Below are positions 1 to 6,151 of a stretch of DNA of 6,151 nucleotides, piece by piece (position 1 is the stretch's first letter; each line of letters begins with the position of its first letter). This DNA comes from Acidimicrobiaceae bacterium. GTDB taxonomy: Bacteria; Actinomycetota; Acidimicrobiia; Acidimicrobiales; Bog-793. The stretch covers positions 1-6,151 of the forward strand of contig DAIDIA010000024.1 in the NCBI GenBank assembly GCA_027459565.1, in the 5' to 3' direction. The translations under genes and the position numbers were made by a program. The notes under the pieces are model-generated. The model saw nothing but the letters and a program-made list of their open reading frames with translations. It was not told where the DNA came from and did not search any database.

Positions 1-1475
<1,475 letters not shown>

Positions 1476-1493
1476 TTTCACTCTGCCTTTCGA

Positions 1494-2393
1494 CTAAACC
1501 TGCTGCGCGAAGACATCGCGCAGGCGTTCAAACCGCAAACGAACCGTTCCATCGATGAACAGGTCACCGGTGGAGATGAGCACGCCACCGATCACGGATT
1601 CATCGATGATTACCCGGACCTCTACCGTCCGGCCGACGAGACGCGAGAGGGACGCGCCAAGCCGCCGTTGCTCTTCCTCACTGAGCGCCACCGCACTGCG
1701 AACCTCTGCGACCCTGCGGCCGCGCTCCTCGGCGACGAGATCGACCAGCCAGTCGAACACCCCGATGAGATTGCGGAGCCTTCCGGCACGAAGCACGTAG
1801 GAGCACAGCCGGAGCGTCGATCTACGCACGCGGCTGCCAAGAAGGTCCTCGAGCACGCCGATGCGTGCCTCGCGAGAGAGGTTCGTGTCCTCGAGCACCT
1901 GGCGAAGCGCCGGATTGTCCTCGAGTACCCGGGCAAAACGGAAGAGCTCGTCCTCGACCTCGTCGAGTTCGCGGGCCTCTTCGAGCTCCTGGAAGACGCG
2001 CTCGGCATATCCGCGGATGCGCGCCCTCGCGCCCGTCCTGCCGGCGGGCGCATCATCATCGATGAACGCGTCCCCTGCACCGAGCGCGAAACCCAAAAGG
2101 AGCTCCACCTCGGAGATGGTGACCGGTACCTCACCCGCGCGTACGACGCGGACCACGAAACCGACGAGGTCCGCAGTCTCGGTCAGTGCGCGATCCGCGA
2201 GGAGGTCGGCAACGATCGCGCGCCGTTCGATGGTCGCAATCGCCGGATCGGTCAGCGCGAGCCGGAGCGAATCCGAGGTCATGAGCGCGGACTGCACCGT
2301 CGCAAGCTCTGAGTGGACGGTCGCAAGATGACCGTTTGACCGCGCGGTCTCGGCGACCCTTACCGCGTATCCGCGGACGATGTCATCAAGCAT
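1494..2393 (-). CDS. atpH: F1Fo ATP synthase subunit delta with duplicated N-terminal domain
   Basis: Delta (OSCP-type) subunit, which links the top of the F1 head to the peripheral stalk. At 299 residues it is far longer than the usual 170-180. The extra length is an internal repeat: residues 1-105 and about 121-225 align without gaps at an offset of 120 residues (RGYAVRV at 7-13 against RGYAERV at 127-133; VADLL 61-65 against LEDLL 181-185). An acidic and Gly/Ala linker (about 104-124) joins them. The C-terminal domain (about 226-299) has the family pattern, including EEEQRRL, GRTVEVRVIIDESVIGG and DLFIDGTVR. From memory, the delta part of the mycobacterial b-delta fusion is expanded in the same way; its EVEEQLFRFGRVL resembles EVEDELFRFARVL here (145-157). 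The start codon shares its first A with the TGA of the upstream b' gene (TGATG), so translation is probably coupled. The subunit is cytoplasmic, with no membrane segment. Confidence 0.96.
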   Translation of the reverse strand: MLDDIVRGYAVRVAETARSNGHLATVHSELATVQSALMTSDSLRLALTDPAIATIERRAIVADLLADRALTETADLVGFVVRVVRAGEVPVTISEVELLLGFALGAGDAFIDDDAPAGRTGARARIRGYAERVFQELEEARELDEVEDELFRFARVLEDNPALRQVLEDTNLSREARIGVLEDLLGSRVRRSTLRLCSYVLRAGRLRNLIGVFDWLVDLVAEERGRRVAEVRSAVALSEEEQRRLGASLSRLVGRTVEVRVIIDESVIGGVLISTGDLFIDGTVRLRFERLRDVFAQQV

Positions 2394-2938
2394 CAGGCAA
2401 TCACCCCGGTGTGGTCGGCGCCGATCGAATCGGACTCCGTGGCGGCGATCGCCTCGCCGATCAATCGATGGTGACTCGTCGCGTCGAGTTCCGCGCGCAC
2501 GACAACCTCGGTGGCGACGACGACGACTGCACCGAGTTCGGCGAGCACCTCTTGTCGTGCGCGGCTCCGCGCGGCCTCGATCTCGTGTTCGATGCGACTG
2601 ACGATGCGGCCGTATTCCTCTTCGGCCCTGCGGACTCCGTCGCTGACGAGAAACTCGGCGCTGTTCTTCGCCTGCGCGACGATCTGCACCGCTTCGAGCC
2701 TTGCCGCCTCGAGAGCCGCTCGGTGCTCGGCGACAATACGCGCGCCCTCGGCGCGCGCCTCGTCACCCGCCAAGAGCTGGCCTTTGATCGAATCGAGCTT
2801 TCGCGTCATGGCCCTGTTCAACGGTGGAGCGATGTAACGCCAGATCAGACCACCGACGATGACGATGCCGACGATCTCGAGGAGGAACGAGACGCCGAAG
2901 TTGGCTGATGTGGACGCGACGAAATGCAGCGGTGTCAT
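2393..2938 (-). CDS. F1Fo ATP synthase second b-type subunit (b'), separate from delta
   Basis: A second peripheral-stalk subunit of 181 residues, named atpF' here for convenience. It has one N-terminal membrane helix (about 14-34) ending in LIWRYIAPPLNRAM, then a long charged, Ala-rich helix (about 45-150) suited to a right-handed coiled coil with b. The segment resembles the N-terminal b-like part of the mycobacterial b-delta fusion (WxxPPxRxLM pattern), not the canonical actinobacterial b. It is also a paralogue of the preceding gene: LLAGDEARAEGARI here matches LAAGDEGRIEADRL in b. The last 20 residues or so look like a flexible tail, and the stop overlaps the atpH start by one base. So b' and delta are two polypeptides here, encoded at the junction where mycobacteria have a fusion. 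The start ATG lies in an ATGA overlap with the atpF stop; GAGG (2946-2949) is seven bases upstream, inside a hairpin. Confidence 0.93.
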   Translation of the reverse strand: MTPLHFVASTSANFGVSFLLEIVGIVIVGGLIWRYIAPPLNRAMTRKLDSIKGQLLAGDEARAEGARIVAEHRAALEAARLEAVQIVAQAKNSAEFLVSDGVRRAEEEYGRIVSRIEHEIEAARSRARQEVLAELGAVVVVATEVVVRAELDATSHHRLIGEAIAATESDSIGADHTGVIA

Positions 2939-3465
2939 TGTGTTGCCTCGCCGCTCGCGAGGCGGATTGCCCCGGCGATCGCCTCGCGGTGTCTTGACGG
3001 GTCGACATCGACGCCGATCACACGCTCCGCAGCGCTGACGACGATCTCGTCAAGCTTCGCGATCGTCTCCTCGCGCAACGCGGAACTCTCGCTCGATATC
3101 GCAGCCCTTGCGAACTCGAGTTCACGCTCGAACTCGAGTTGACCGCGCGCCTGCGCGTCCTCACGGAGGCGCTCGACCTCTCTCGACGCAGCCTCGATGA
3201 TCGTCCTCGCCTCCGCGTGGGCGGCTTCGAGCACCGACGCGCGCTCGCGCGCGAGCCGGTCTGCCTCGATACGTCCCTCGTCGCCCGCCGCGAGCGAGGC
3301 GCGGATCGTCGACTCGCGATCATTCATCGCCTTTTGCAAAGAAGGCAGGATGAACTTGGCGACGACACCGAGGACGATGACGAACATCACGAGCTCGAAG
3401 ACAAACGTCCCGTTGGGAATGAGGAAGTTTGAATTTGACGAACTCGAGCTGCTGGCAAGCAGCAT
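2935..3465 (-). CDS. atpF: F1Fo ATP synthase subunit b
   Basis: Canonical b subunit of the peripheral stalk, 176 residues, usual length. After a short Ser-rich, probably extracytoplasmic start (residues 3-12) comes NFLIPNGTF (13-21), a stretch shared with mycobacterial b. The membrane helix is about 20-41, followed by PSLQKAMNDRE at the membrane exit and a long amphipathic charged helix (about 45-150). The end, ERVIGVDVDPSRH, resembles the C-terminal RxxGVD pattern of actinobacterial b, which contacts delta. In function it should pair with the neighbouring b' as a heterodimer, because two different b genes are present. The start ATG follows the atpE stop by 11 bases, and AGGGGAG, which begins at the atpE stop codon, serves as ribosome binding site. 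The last four bases overlap the b' start (ATGA). Confidence 0.96.
   Translation of the reverse strand: MLLASSSSSSNSNFLIPNGTFVFELVMFVIVLGVVAKFILPSLQKAMNDRESTIRASLAAGDEGRIEADRLARERASVLEAAHAEARTIIEAASREVERLREDAQARGQLEFERELEFARAAISSESSALREETIAKLDEIVVSAAERVIGVDVDPSRHREAIAGAIRLASGEATQ
2945..2963 (-). promoter_or_regulatory. Hairpin enclosing the ribosome binding site of the b' gene
   Basis: On the mRNA strand GCCTCGC (2963-2957), loop GAGCG, then GCGAGGC (2951-2945) form a perfect 7-bp stem with six G-C pairs. The 3' arm contains the GAGG (2949-2946) that serves as Shine-Dalgarno site for the ATG at 2938. It lies in the last codons of atpF, so a ribosome finishing atpF would open it. That would couple b' synthesis to b; the pairing is seen, the regulation inferred. 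Confidence 0.5.
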
Positions 3466-3476
3466 CTAGATCTCCC

Positions 3477-3740
3477 CTACTTCTTGTAGAGCACAAACAC
3501 GAAGAGGAACATGAAGACGAGATTGATGAAATACATCGCCTCACAGAGACCGACCACGATGAACATGATCGTGAACAGCCGGCTCTGCGCCTCGGGCTGG
3601 CGGGCAACGCCGGCGATCGTCTGACTACCCGCCAGACCGTCACCGATTGCGGCGCCAACCGCACCGCCGCCGAGGGCGAGACCTCCACCGACCATCGCAC
3701 CCGCAAGCTGGATTGCCTGGTCGATTCCTGTTGCTGCCAT
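3477..3740 (-). CDS. atpE: F1Fo ATP synthase subunit c (proteolipid ring)
   Basis: Subunit c forms the membrane rotor ring that carries protons. The protein has 87 residues and two membrane helices (about 10-43 and 54-83) joined by the polar loop ARQPEAQ (46-52), which contacts gamma/epsilon. The first helix has the Gly-rich packing motif GGGAVGAAIGDG (24-35). The proton-carrying carboxylate is Glu67 in GLCEAMYFINL. Asp34 and the lack of Gln and Ser at the sodium-ligand positions argue for protons rather than sodium. Compared with the mycobacterial protein (offset six residues), Ala63 is replaced by Met69 and Val60 by Cys66. The gene has the best ribosome binding site of the operon, AGGAGG four bases before ATG, behind a 51-base A-rich leader, which fits the need for many copies of c. 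Confidence 0.98.
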   Translation of the reverse strand: MAATGIDQAIQLAGAMVGGGLALGGGAVGAAIGDGLAGSQTIAGVARQPEAQSRLFTIMFIVVGLCEAMYFINLVFMFLFVFVLYKK

Positions 3741-3791
3741 GATTCCTCCTGTTATTGAGATTGTGGTTGAAAAACGGGTTTCTCGACGTCC
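3741..3791 (-). promoter_or_regulatory. atpB-atpE intergenic leader
   Basis: A 51-base gap, A/T-richer than the surrounding genes. On the coding strand it holds a weak hairpin (GAGAAA, loop CCCG, TTTTTC, with one G-T pair; 3769-3784), then an unpaired A- and C-rich run up to AGGAGG. It recalls the open leader that raises atpE translation in E. coli. No promoter boxes were recognised. Confidence 0.45.
3745..3750 (-). promoter_or_regulatory. Strong Shine-Dalgarno site of atpE
   Basis: On the coding strand AGGAGG is followed by AATC and the ATG at 3740. It is the only full consensus site among the atp genes in this window. The bases before it (AACCACAATCTCAATAAC) are poor in G and should stay unpaired, which would keep the site open. 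This is consistent with raised synthesis of subunit c relative to its neighbours; that effect is inferred, not shown. Confidence 0.85.
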
Positions 3792-4514
3792 CTAGTGCCC
3801 GCCCGAGAGGGCGGATTCGAAGTACAAGATGGTCAAGATCGCAAAGATGAATGCCTGAACAGGACCGACGAAGAGTCCATCGATCATCTTCCAGAGCGTG
3901 TCGAGGATCGGTACGCCCACGAGAAAGGGTCCCGGCAGCGCGGCGATCAGCAAGAGCATGACGCCGCCGGAGAAGATGTTCCCGAAGAGTCGAAGGGCCA
4001 GCGTGATCGGCTTGACGATCTCCTCGATGATGTTGATGAGGAAGAGCGCCTTCGGCTTGAAGTAGTGGCCGAGGTAGCTCTTCAATCCCTGCTGGCGGAT
4101 CCAGGTGATGTGCACCAAGACAATGACGAAGATCCCCATCGCGAGCGTGAAGTTGATGTCACCGGTCGGCGCAGGGAGGTACTGCGGGCTGTGTCCGGTC
4201 GGGATGAGTTCGAGCCAGTTGGCGACGAGGATGTAGGCGAACAGGACGAATGCGAGGGGAACGATCGGCCTTCCGGCATCGCCCATCGAGGACTCGACCT
4301 GGTTCTCGACCGCACCGATGATCGACTCGACGGCGAGCTGTAGCTTTCCCGGCACTCCAGAGGTCGCCCTGGCGCGCAAAAAGAATCCGATGCCGATGAT
4401 GATCAATCCCGCGACCGCGCACGAGAGGAGGTCGTCGAAGTTGACCGTGAGGCCGAACAGCTTGCCTGATATGTGATCGCCAACAGTGATGTTGACTGCG
4501 AGCATTCCGCCCAT
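3792..4514 (-). CDS. atpB: F1Fo ATP synthase subunit a
   Basis: Subunit a, the stator membrane protein that forms the two proton half-channels against the c ring. It has 240 residues, in the usual range, with about five or six hydrophobic segments (roughly 28-46, 84-106, 122-140, 155-173 partly amphipathic, 178-205, 212-235). The key motif is PITLALRLFGNIFSG, with the essential Arg175 (E. coli Arg210) and Asn179. PVQAFIFAILT near the C-terminus holds Gln220 (E. coli Gln252). WLELIPTGH (100-108) is also typical. The ATG at 4514 shares one base with the atpI stop (TAATG) and has GGAG about ten bases upstream. The in-frame ATG at 4505 (residue 4) is possible but has a ribosome binding site placed too close. 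A 51-base gap follows before atpE. Confidence 0.97.
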   Translation of the reverse strand: MGGMLAVNITVGDHISGKLFGLTVNFDDLLSCAVAGLIIIGIGFFLRARATSGVPGKLQLAVESIIGAVENQVESSMGDAGRPIVPLAFVLFAYILVANWLELIPTGHSPQYLPAPTGDINFTLAMGIFVIVLVHITWIRQQGLKSYLGHYFKPKALFLINIIEEIVKPITLALRLFGNIFSGGVMLLLIAALPGPFLVGVPILDTLWKMIDGLFVGPVQAFIFAILTILYFESALSGGH

Positions 4515-4939
4515 TACTGCGTGACTCCTGCGGTCGAGGAACGAAGAAGGGAGACTACAAGATTTCCAAGCAGCACGAAGTAGAACAGCGCCACGCCTCC
4601 CGCGGTCCCAAGGCCGAGGTAGACGGAAGCAAACATTAGGCCAAGAACGACGACCGTCGTTGCGGAAAGCCGCACAAGCGTGCGCGACGCGAGGACCCGT
4701 GTGGGCTTTTCGACCCTGTCGGCATTCACCTTGGCCACGGACTTCGCGACGAGGCGGATGTTGATGAGCCCGACGCCGAGTCCGATGCAGATCCCCAGCC
4801 CGACGAGGATGTGCGACAAGAGCGCGGTCACCACGAGCGCGACGATGCCGACACCGACCGAACCGAAAACGGTTCGGCGAAGCAACCGGTCGATCTCGCC
4901 AAGCGAGAGGTGCTCAAACAGCTGGGTGAAGCGATCCAT
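4514..4939 (-). CDS. atpI: AtpI-like ATP synthase accessory membrane protein
   Basis: A 141-residue membrane protein in the place of atpI, immediately upstream of atpB and overlapping it by one base. Four hydrophobic segments are visible: about 24-43, 44-64, 89-107 and 112-133, with a basic loop (65-88) between the two hairpins. The end of the second helix, GVGLINIRLVAKSVAKV, resembles the family's pattern at this place. AtpI proteins are thought to help c-ring assembly or stability and are usually not essential. No catalytic residues are expected. Sequence conservation in this family is low, so the call rests on position, length and topology. Its ribosome binding site is weak (GAGAAGAG just before the ATG), suggesting low expression, which would fit an assembly factor rather than a stoichiometric subunit. 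Confidence 0.87.
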   Translation of the reverse strand: MDRFTQLFEHLSLGEIDRLLRRTVFGSVGVGIVALVVTALLSHILVGLGICIGLGVGLINIRLVAKSVAKVNADRVEKPTRVLASRTLVRLSATTVVVLGLMFASVYLGLGTAGGVALFYFVLLGNLVVSLLRSSTAGVTQ

Positions 4940-4997
4940 GGCTCTTCTCAGTTCGGGCGCGACGCCATTTCGAGATGGACGGGCGACGTGACGGGCA
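4940..4997 (-). other. atpZ-atpI gap, no gene
   Basis: Fifty-eight bases without a credible frame. It contains an imperfect palindrome, CCATTTCGAGATGG on the plus strand (4965-4978, 12 of 14 bases symmetric), and GACGGGC twice at a 12-base step (4978-4984, 4990-4996). No promoter boxes or terminator were seen. Confidence 0.4.
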
Positions 4998-5222
4998 CTA
5001 AAGATATCTCCGAATCCGGAGATACATCGCCATAAGGGCGATGGCTACGCCAATGCCTAGTCCAGCAAAGGTGACCGACACACCGGCGCCGGTCGCCTGC
5101 CCAATCCAGTACCCGCCACCCACTCCGAGGGCGACGAGCAGGCCGGCAGTAAGACCAAGTCCGATGAGCTCACCAAGTCCTGGACCGAGCGGTGGCGTCA
5201 TGCTCAGGGCCCATCCTCGCAC
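4998..5222 (-). CDS. AtpZ-like small membrane protein of the ATP synthase operon
   Basis: A protein of up to 74 residues with two hydrophobic helices (about 16-38 and 48-68), rich in Gly, and a basic C-terminus RIRRYL. Length, the GLGVGGGYWIGQATG turn between helices and position before atpI fit the AtpZ family (F1Fo gene-1 type), described as a partner of AtpI and, in bacilli, linked to divalent cation supply or c-ring assembly. That role is by analogy. Start choice is uncertain: GTG at 5222 gives 74 residues, but the in-frame ATG at 5201 (residue 8) gives 67 residues beginning MTPPLGPG; neither has a good Shine-Dalgarno site. The gene lies 42 bases after the wecA-like stop and 58 bases before atpI. 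An 8-bp inverted repeat covers its last codons. Confidence 0.72.
   Translation of the reverse strand: MRGWALSMTPPLGPGLGELIGLGLTAGLLVALGVGGGYWIGQATGAGVSVTFAGLGIGVAIALMAMYLRIRRYL
5005..5024 (-). repeat. Inverted repeat at the 3' end of the atpZ-like gene
   Basis: Arms TATCTCCG and CGGAGATA are perfectly complementary over 8 bp with a 4-base loop. They encode the last residues of the atpZ-like protein and end seven bases before its final base. On the mRNA the stem is followed by CTTTAG and then GC-rich sequence, so there is no proper U-tract and it is not a convincing terminator. It could be an RNA processing or stability element between atpZ and atpI. Confidence 0.45.
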
Positions 5223-5264
5223 CTCAGAGGTGGTGAAGCAAACTCCGGGTTGCGGGGGTTCGCG

Positions 5265-6151
5265 TTATCCATGCGAGGCCTCATCCTGATCGAGCTCGCC
5301 GTTCGCGTGTGCCTCCCGGGCCCCCTCGGAGGGTGCCATTTCGTGGGATCCGTGGCTCCCCGGGCCCGAATGGGCCGGTCCCGCCCGACCAGACGCGAAG
5401 GTCGGAAGCAGGTATCGCCATCTCCGCCGGAGGTGCGCGGGTCCATCCGCGTGGACCCGGTGCGCCGGAGCGGCCGTCGGCGAGAATCCGGGCCGGAACA
5501 CGGTGTAGAGACCGACGCCGAGAACCGCGACGCCGACGGGGACGAAGGCGTTCGCATGGCTGTTGAAGGTCGGAAGCAGGACAAAGGCGCTCAGCACCAG
5601 GGTCCATGCCCAGAGGATCAAGACCGCCCGCCGATGTCCATGGCCGAGCCGGACGAGCCGGTGGTGCAGGTGCCCGAGATCGCGCTCGGCGACGCCGGTG
5701 CGCGAGATCGTACGCCGGACGATCGCAAACGCCGTATCGAACATCGGCACGCCGAGGATGAAGAACGGAATGAACAGCGGGGCGAAGCGGAAGAAGGTCA
5801 GTCCCGACACGTCGACTCCGGAGTTCGCGGAGTTCTCCGTGCGCCCGCCAATCACCATCGTCTGCGCGGCCAACGAGAGTCCGAGGAAGAGCGAACCCCC
5901 ATCTCCCATGAAGATCCGCGCCGGGTGGAAGTTGTGCGGGAGGAAACCGATGCACGCGCCGCAGGTGATCGCCGCGATCAGCGGACCGATGTTGTCCTGA
6001 CCAAGGTCGCCGAGGAATTCGAGCCGCAGGCCATAGATGCACAGCGAGGCACTCGCGATGCCGACGATCCCCGCGGCGAGACCGTCGAGTCCGTCGATCA
6101 GGTTCACCGAGTTCGCCATGCCGACCACCCACAGAGCGGTGACGAGCGGAA
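5265..6151 (-). CDS. WecA/TagO-type undecaprenyl-phosphate sugar-1-phosphate transferase (partial, 5' end missing)
   Basis: C-terminal 294 residues of an MraY/WecA-family integral membrane enzyme that moves a sugar-1-phosphate (commonly GlcNAc-1-P) from a UDP-sugar to a polyprenyl phosphate, the first step of lipid-linked glycan synthesis such as the arabinogalactan linker or teichoic acids. The frame is open to the right edge, so the GTG at 6128 is internal (residue 8). Visible motifs: NSVNLIDGLDGLAAG (13-27), with metal-site aspartates; FMGDGGSLFLG (80-90); PMFDT (135-139); and HLHHRLVRLGHGHRR (160-174), the His-rich loop that marks WecA-type rather than MraY-type enzymes. About five hydrophobic segments are seen. 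After the last (to about residue 217) comes a tail of some 75 residues, rich in Pro, Gly, His and Ala and probably disordered. A wecA/rfe homologue just upstream of the atp genes is common in actinobacteria. The exact sugar is not readable. Confidence 0.93.
   Translation of the reverse strand, partial: PLVTALWVVGMANSVNLIDGLDGLAAGIVGIASASLCIYGLRLEFLGDLGQDNIGPLIAAITCGACIGFLPHNFHPARIFMGDGGSLFLGLSLAAQTMVIGGRTENSANSGVDVSGLTFFRFAPLFIPFFILGVPMFDTAFAIVRRTISRTGVAERDLGHLHHRLVRLGHGHRRAVLILWAWTLVLSAFVLLPTFNSHANAFVPVGVAVLGVGLYTVFRPGFSPTAAPAHRVHADGPAHLRRRWRYLLPTFASGRAGPAHSGPGSHGSHEMAPSEGAREAHANGELDQDEASHG
5397..5412. repeat. 16-bp direct repeat, copy nearer the wecA-like 3' end
   Basis: GAAGGTCGGAAGCAGG on the plus strand, identical to 5565-5580. 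The distance is 168 bases, a multiple of three, and both copies are read in the same frame as LLPTF in the wecA-like protein. This copy lies in the predicted disordered tail. Confidence 0.6.
5565..5580. repeat. 16-bp direct repeat, copy in the last membrane segment region
   Basis: Identical to 5397-5412. Here LLPTF follows the hydrophobic segment LILWAWTLVLSAFV, so this is probably the original family position and the other the later copy, if the repeat is not a coincidence. Confidence 0.6.

Noticed and set aside
1494..2393. Possible fusion or assembly error making delta too long
   Set aside because: The extra length is a clean internal repeat of the delta N-terminal domain in one frame, with no stop or frameshift, and matches the expanded delta known from mycobacteria.
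3795..4343. Plus-strand open frame of 182 residues opposite atpB
   Set aside because: Very acidic and basic product typical of the reverse strand of a hydrophobic membrane protein gene.
4965..4996. Imperfect palindrome and GACGGGC pair in the atpZ-atpI gap as an operator or promoter
   Set aside because: Short, imperfect and without recognisable -10/-35 boxes; kept only as a description of the gap.
5363..5376. GGCCC-GAAT-GGGCC inverted repeat as a wecA terminator
   Set aside because: Only 5 bp, about 100 bases before the stop codon inside coding sequence, with no U-tract.
5281..6132. Second minus-strand frame of 283 residues in the wecA-like gene
   Set aside because: Arg-rich frame-shifted shadow; the frame with NSVNLIDGLDGLAAG and FMGDGGS is the real one throughout.

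Overview
The window is a GC-rich stretch of a bacterial chromosome in which every supported gene lies on the minus strand. Read from the right edge to the left (direction of transcription), it holds the 3' part of a WecA/TagO-type polyprenyl-phosphate sugar-phosphate transferase gene, then an F1Fo ATP synthase operon: a small AtpZ-like membrane protein, an AtpI-like protein, atpB (a), atpE (c), atpF (b), a second b-type gene (called atpF' here), atpH (delta), and atpA (alpha), which runs off the left edge. Gamma, beta and epsilon are expected beyond position 1 but are not visible.

The organism looks like an actinobacterium (Actinomycetota), probably a deep-branching, non-mycobacterial lineage such as Acidimicrobiia; the class is only a guess. 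The support is the wecA-like gene directly upstream of the atp genes, the alpha P-loop GDRKTGKT with Lys where many bacteria have Gln, a b subunit with the NFLIPNGTF stretch known from mycobacterial b, and a delta subunit with an expanded, duplicated N-terminal domain. The high GC content makes many long spurious frames on the plus strand; none looks real.

The right part (5265-6151) encodes a membrane enzyme that starts lipid-linked glycan synthesis. Next come two small membrane proteins (atpZ-like 4998-5222, atpI-like 4514-4939), thought in other bacteria to help c-ring assembly or ion supply. The Fo genes follow: a and c form the proton path, and b plus b' form the peripheral stalk. Delta then ties the stalk to the alpha subunits of F1. 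Junctions are very tight: atpI/atpB share one base, atpF/atpF' four bases (ATGA), and atpF'/atpH one base (TGATG). Only atpE, whose product is needed in about ten copies, has a longer A-rich leader and a strong Shine-Dalgarno sequence.

No new type of system is visible. The points worth a second look are: a separate b' and an internally duplicated delta that together look like the unfused form of the mycobacterial b-delta fusion protein; a GC-rich hairpin that would hide the ribosome binding site of atpF'; a Met in subunit c at the position whose replacement by Met goes with natural bedaquiline resistance in Mycobacterium xenopi; and a few small repeats. No tRNA, rRNA, CRISPR array, insertion sequence or convincing intrinsic terminator was seen, and no gene-free stretch exceeds 60 bases.
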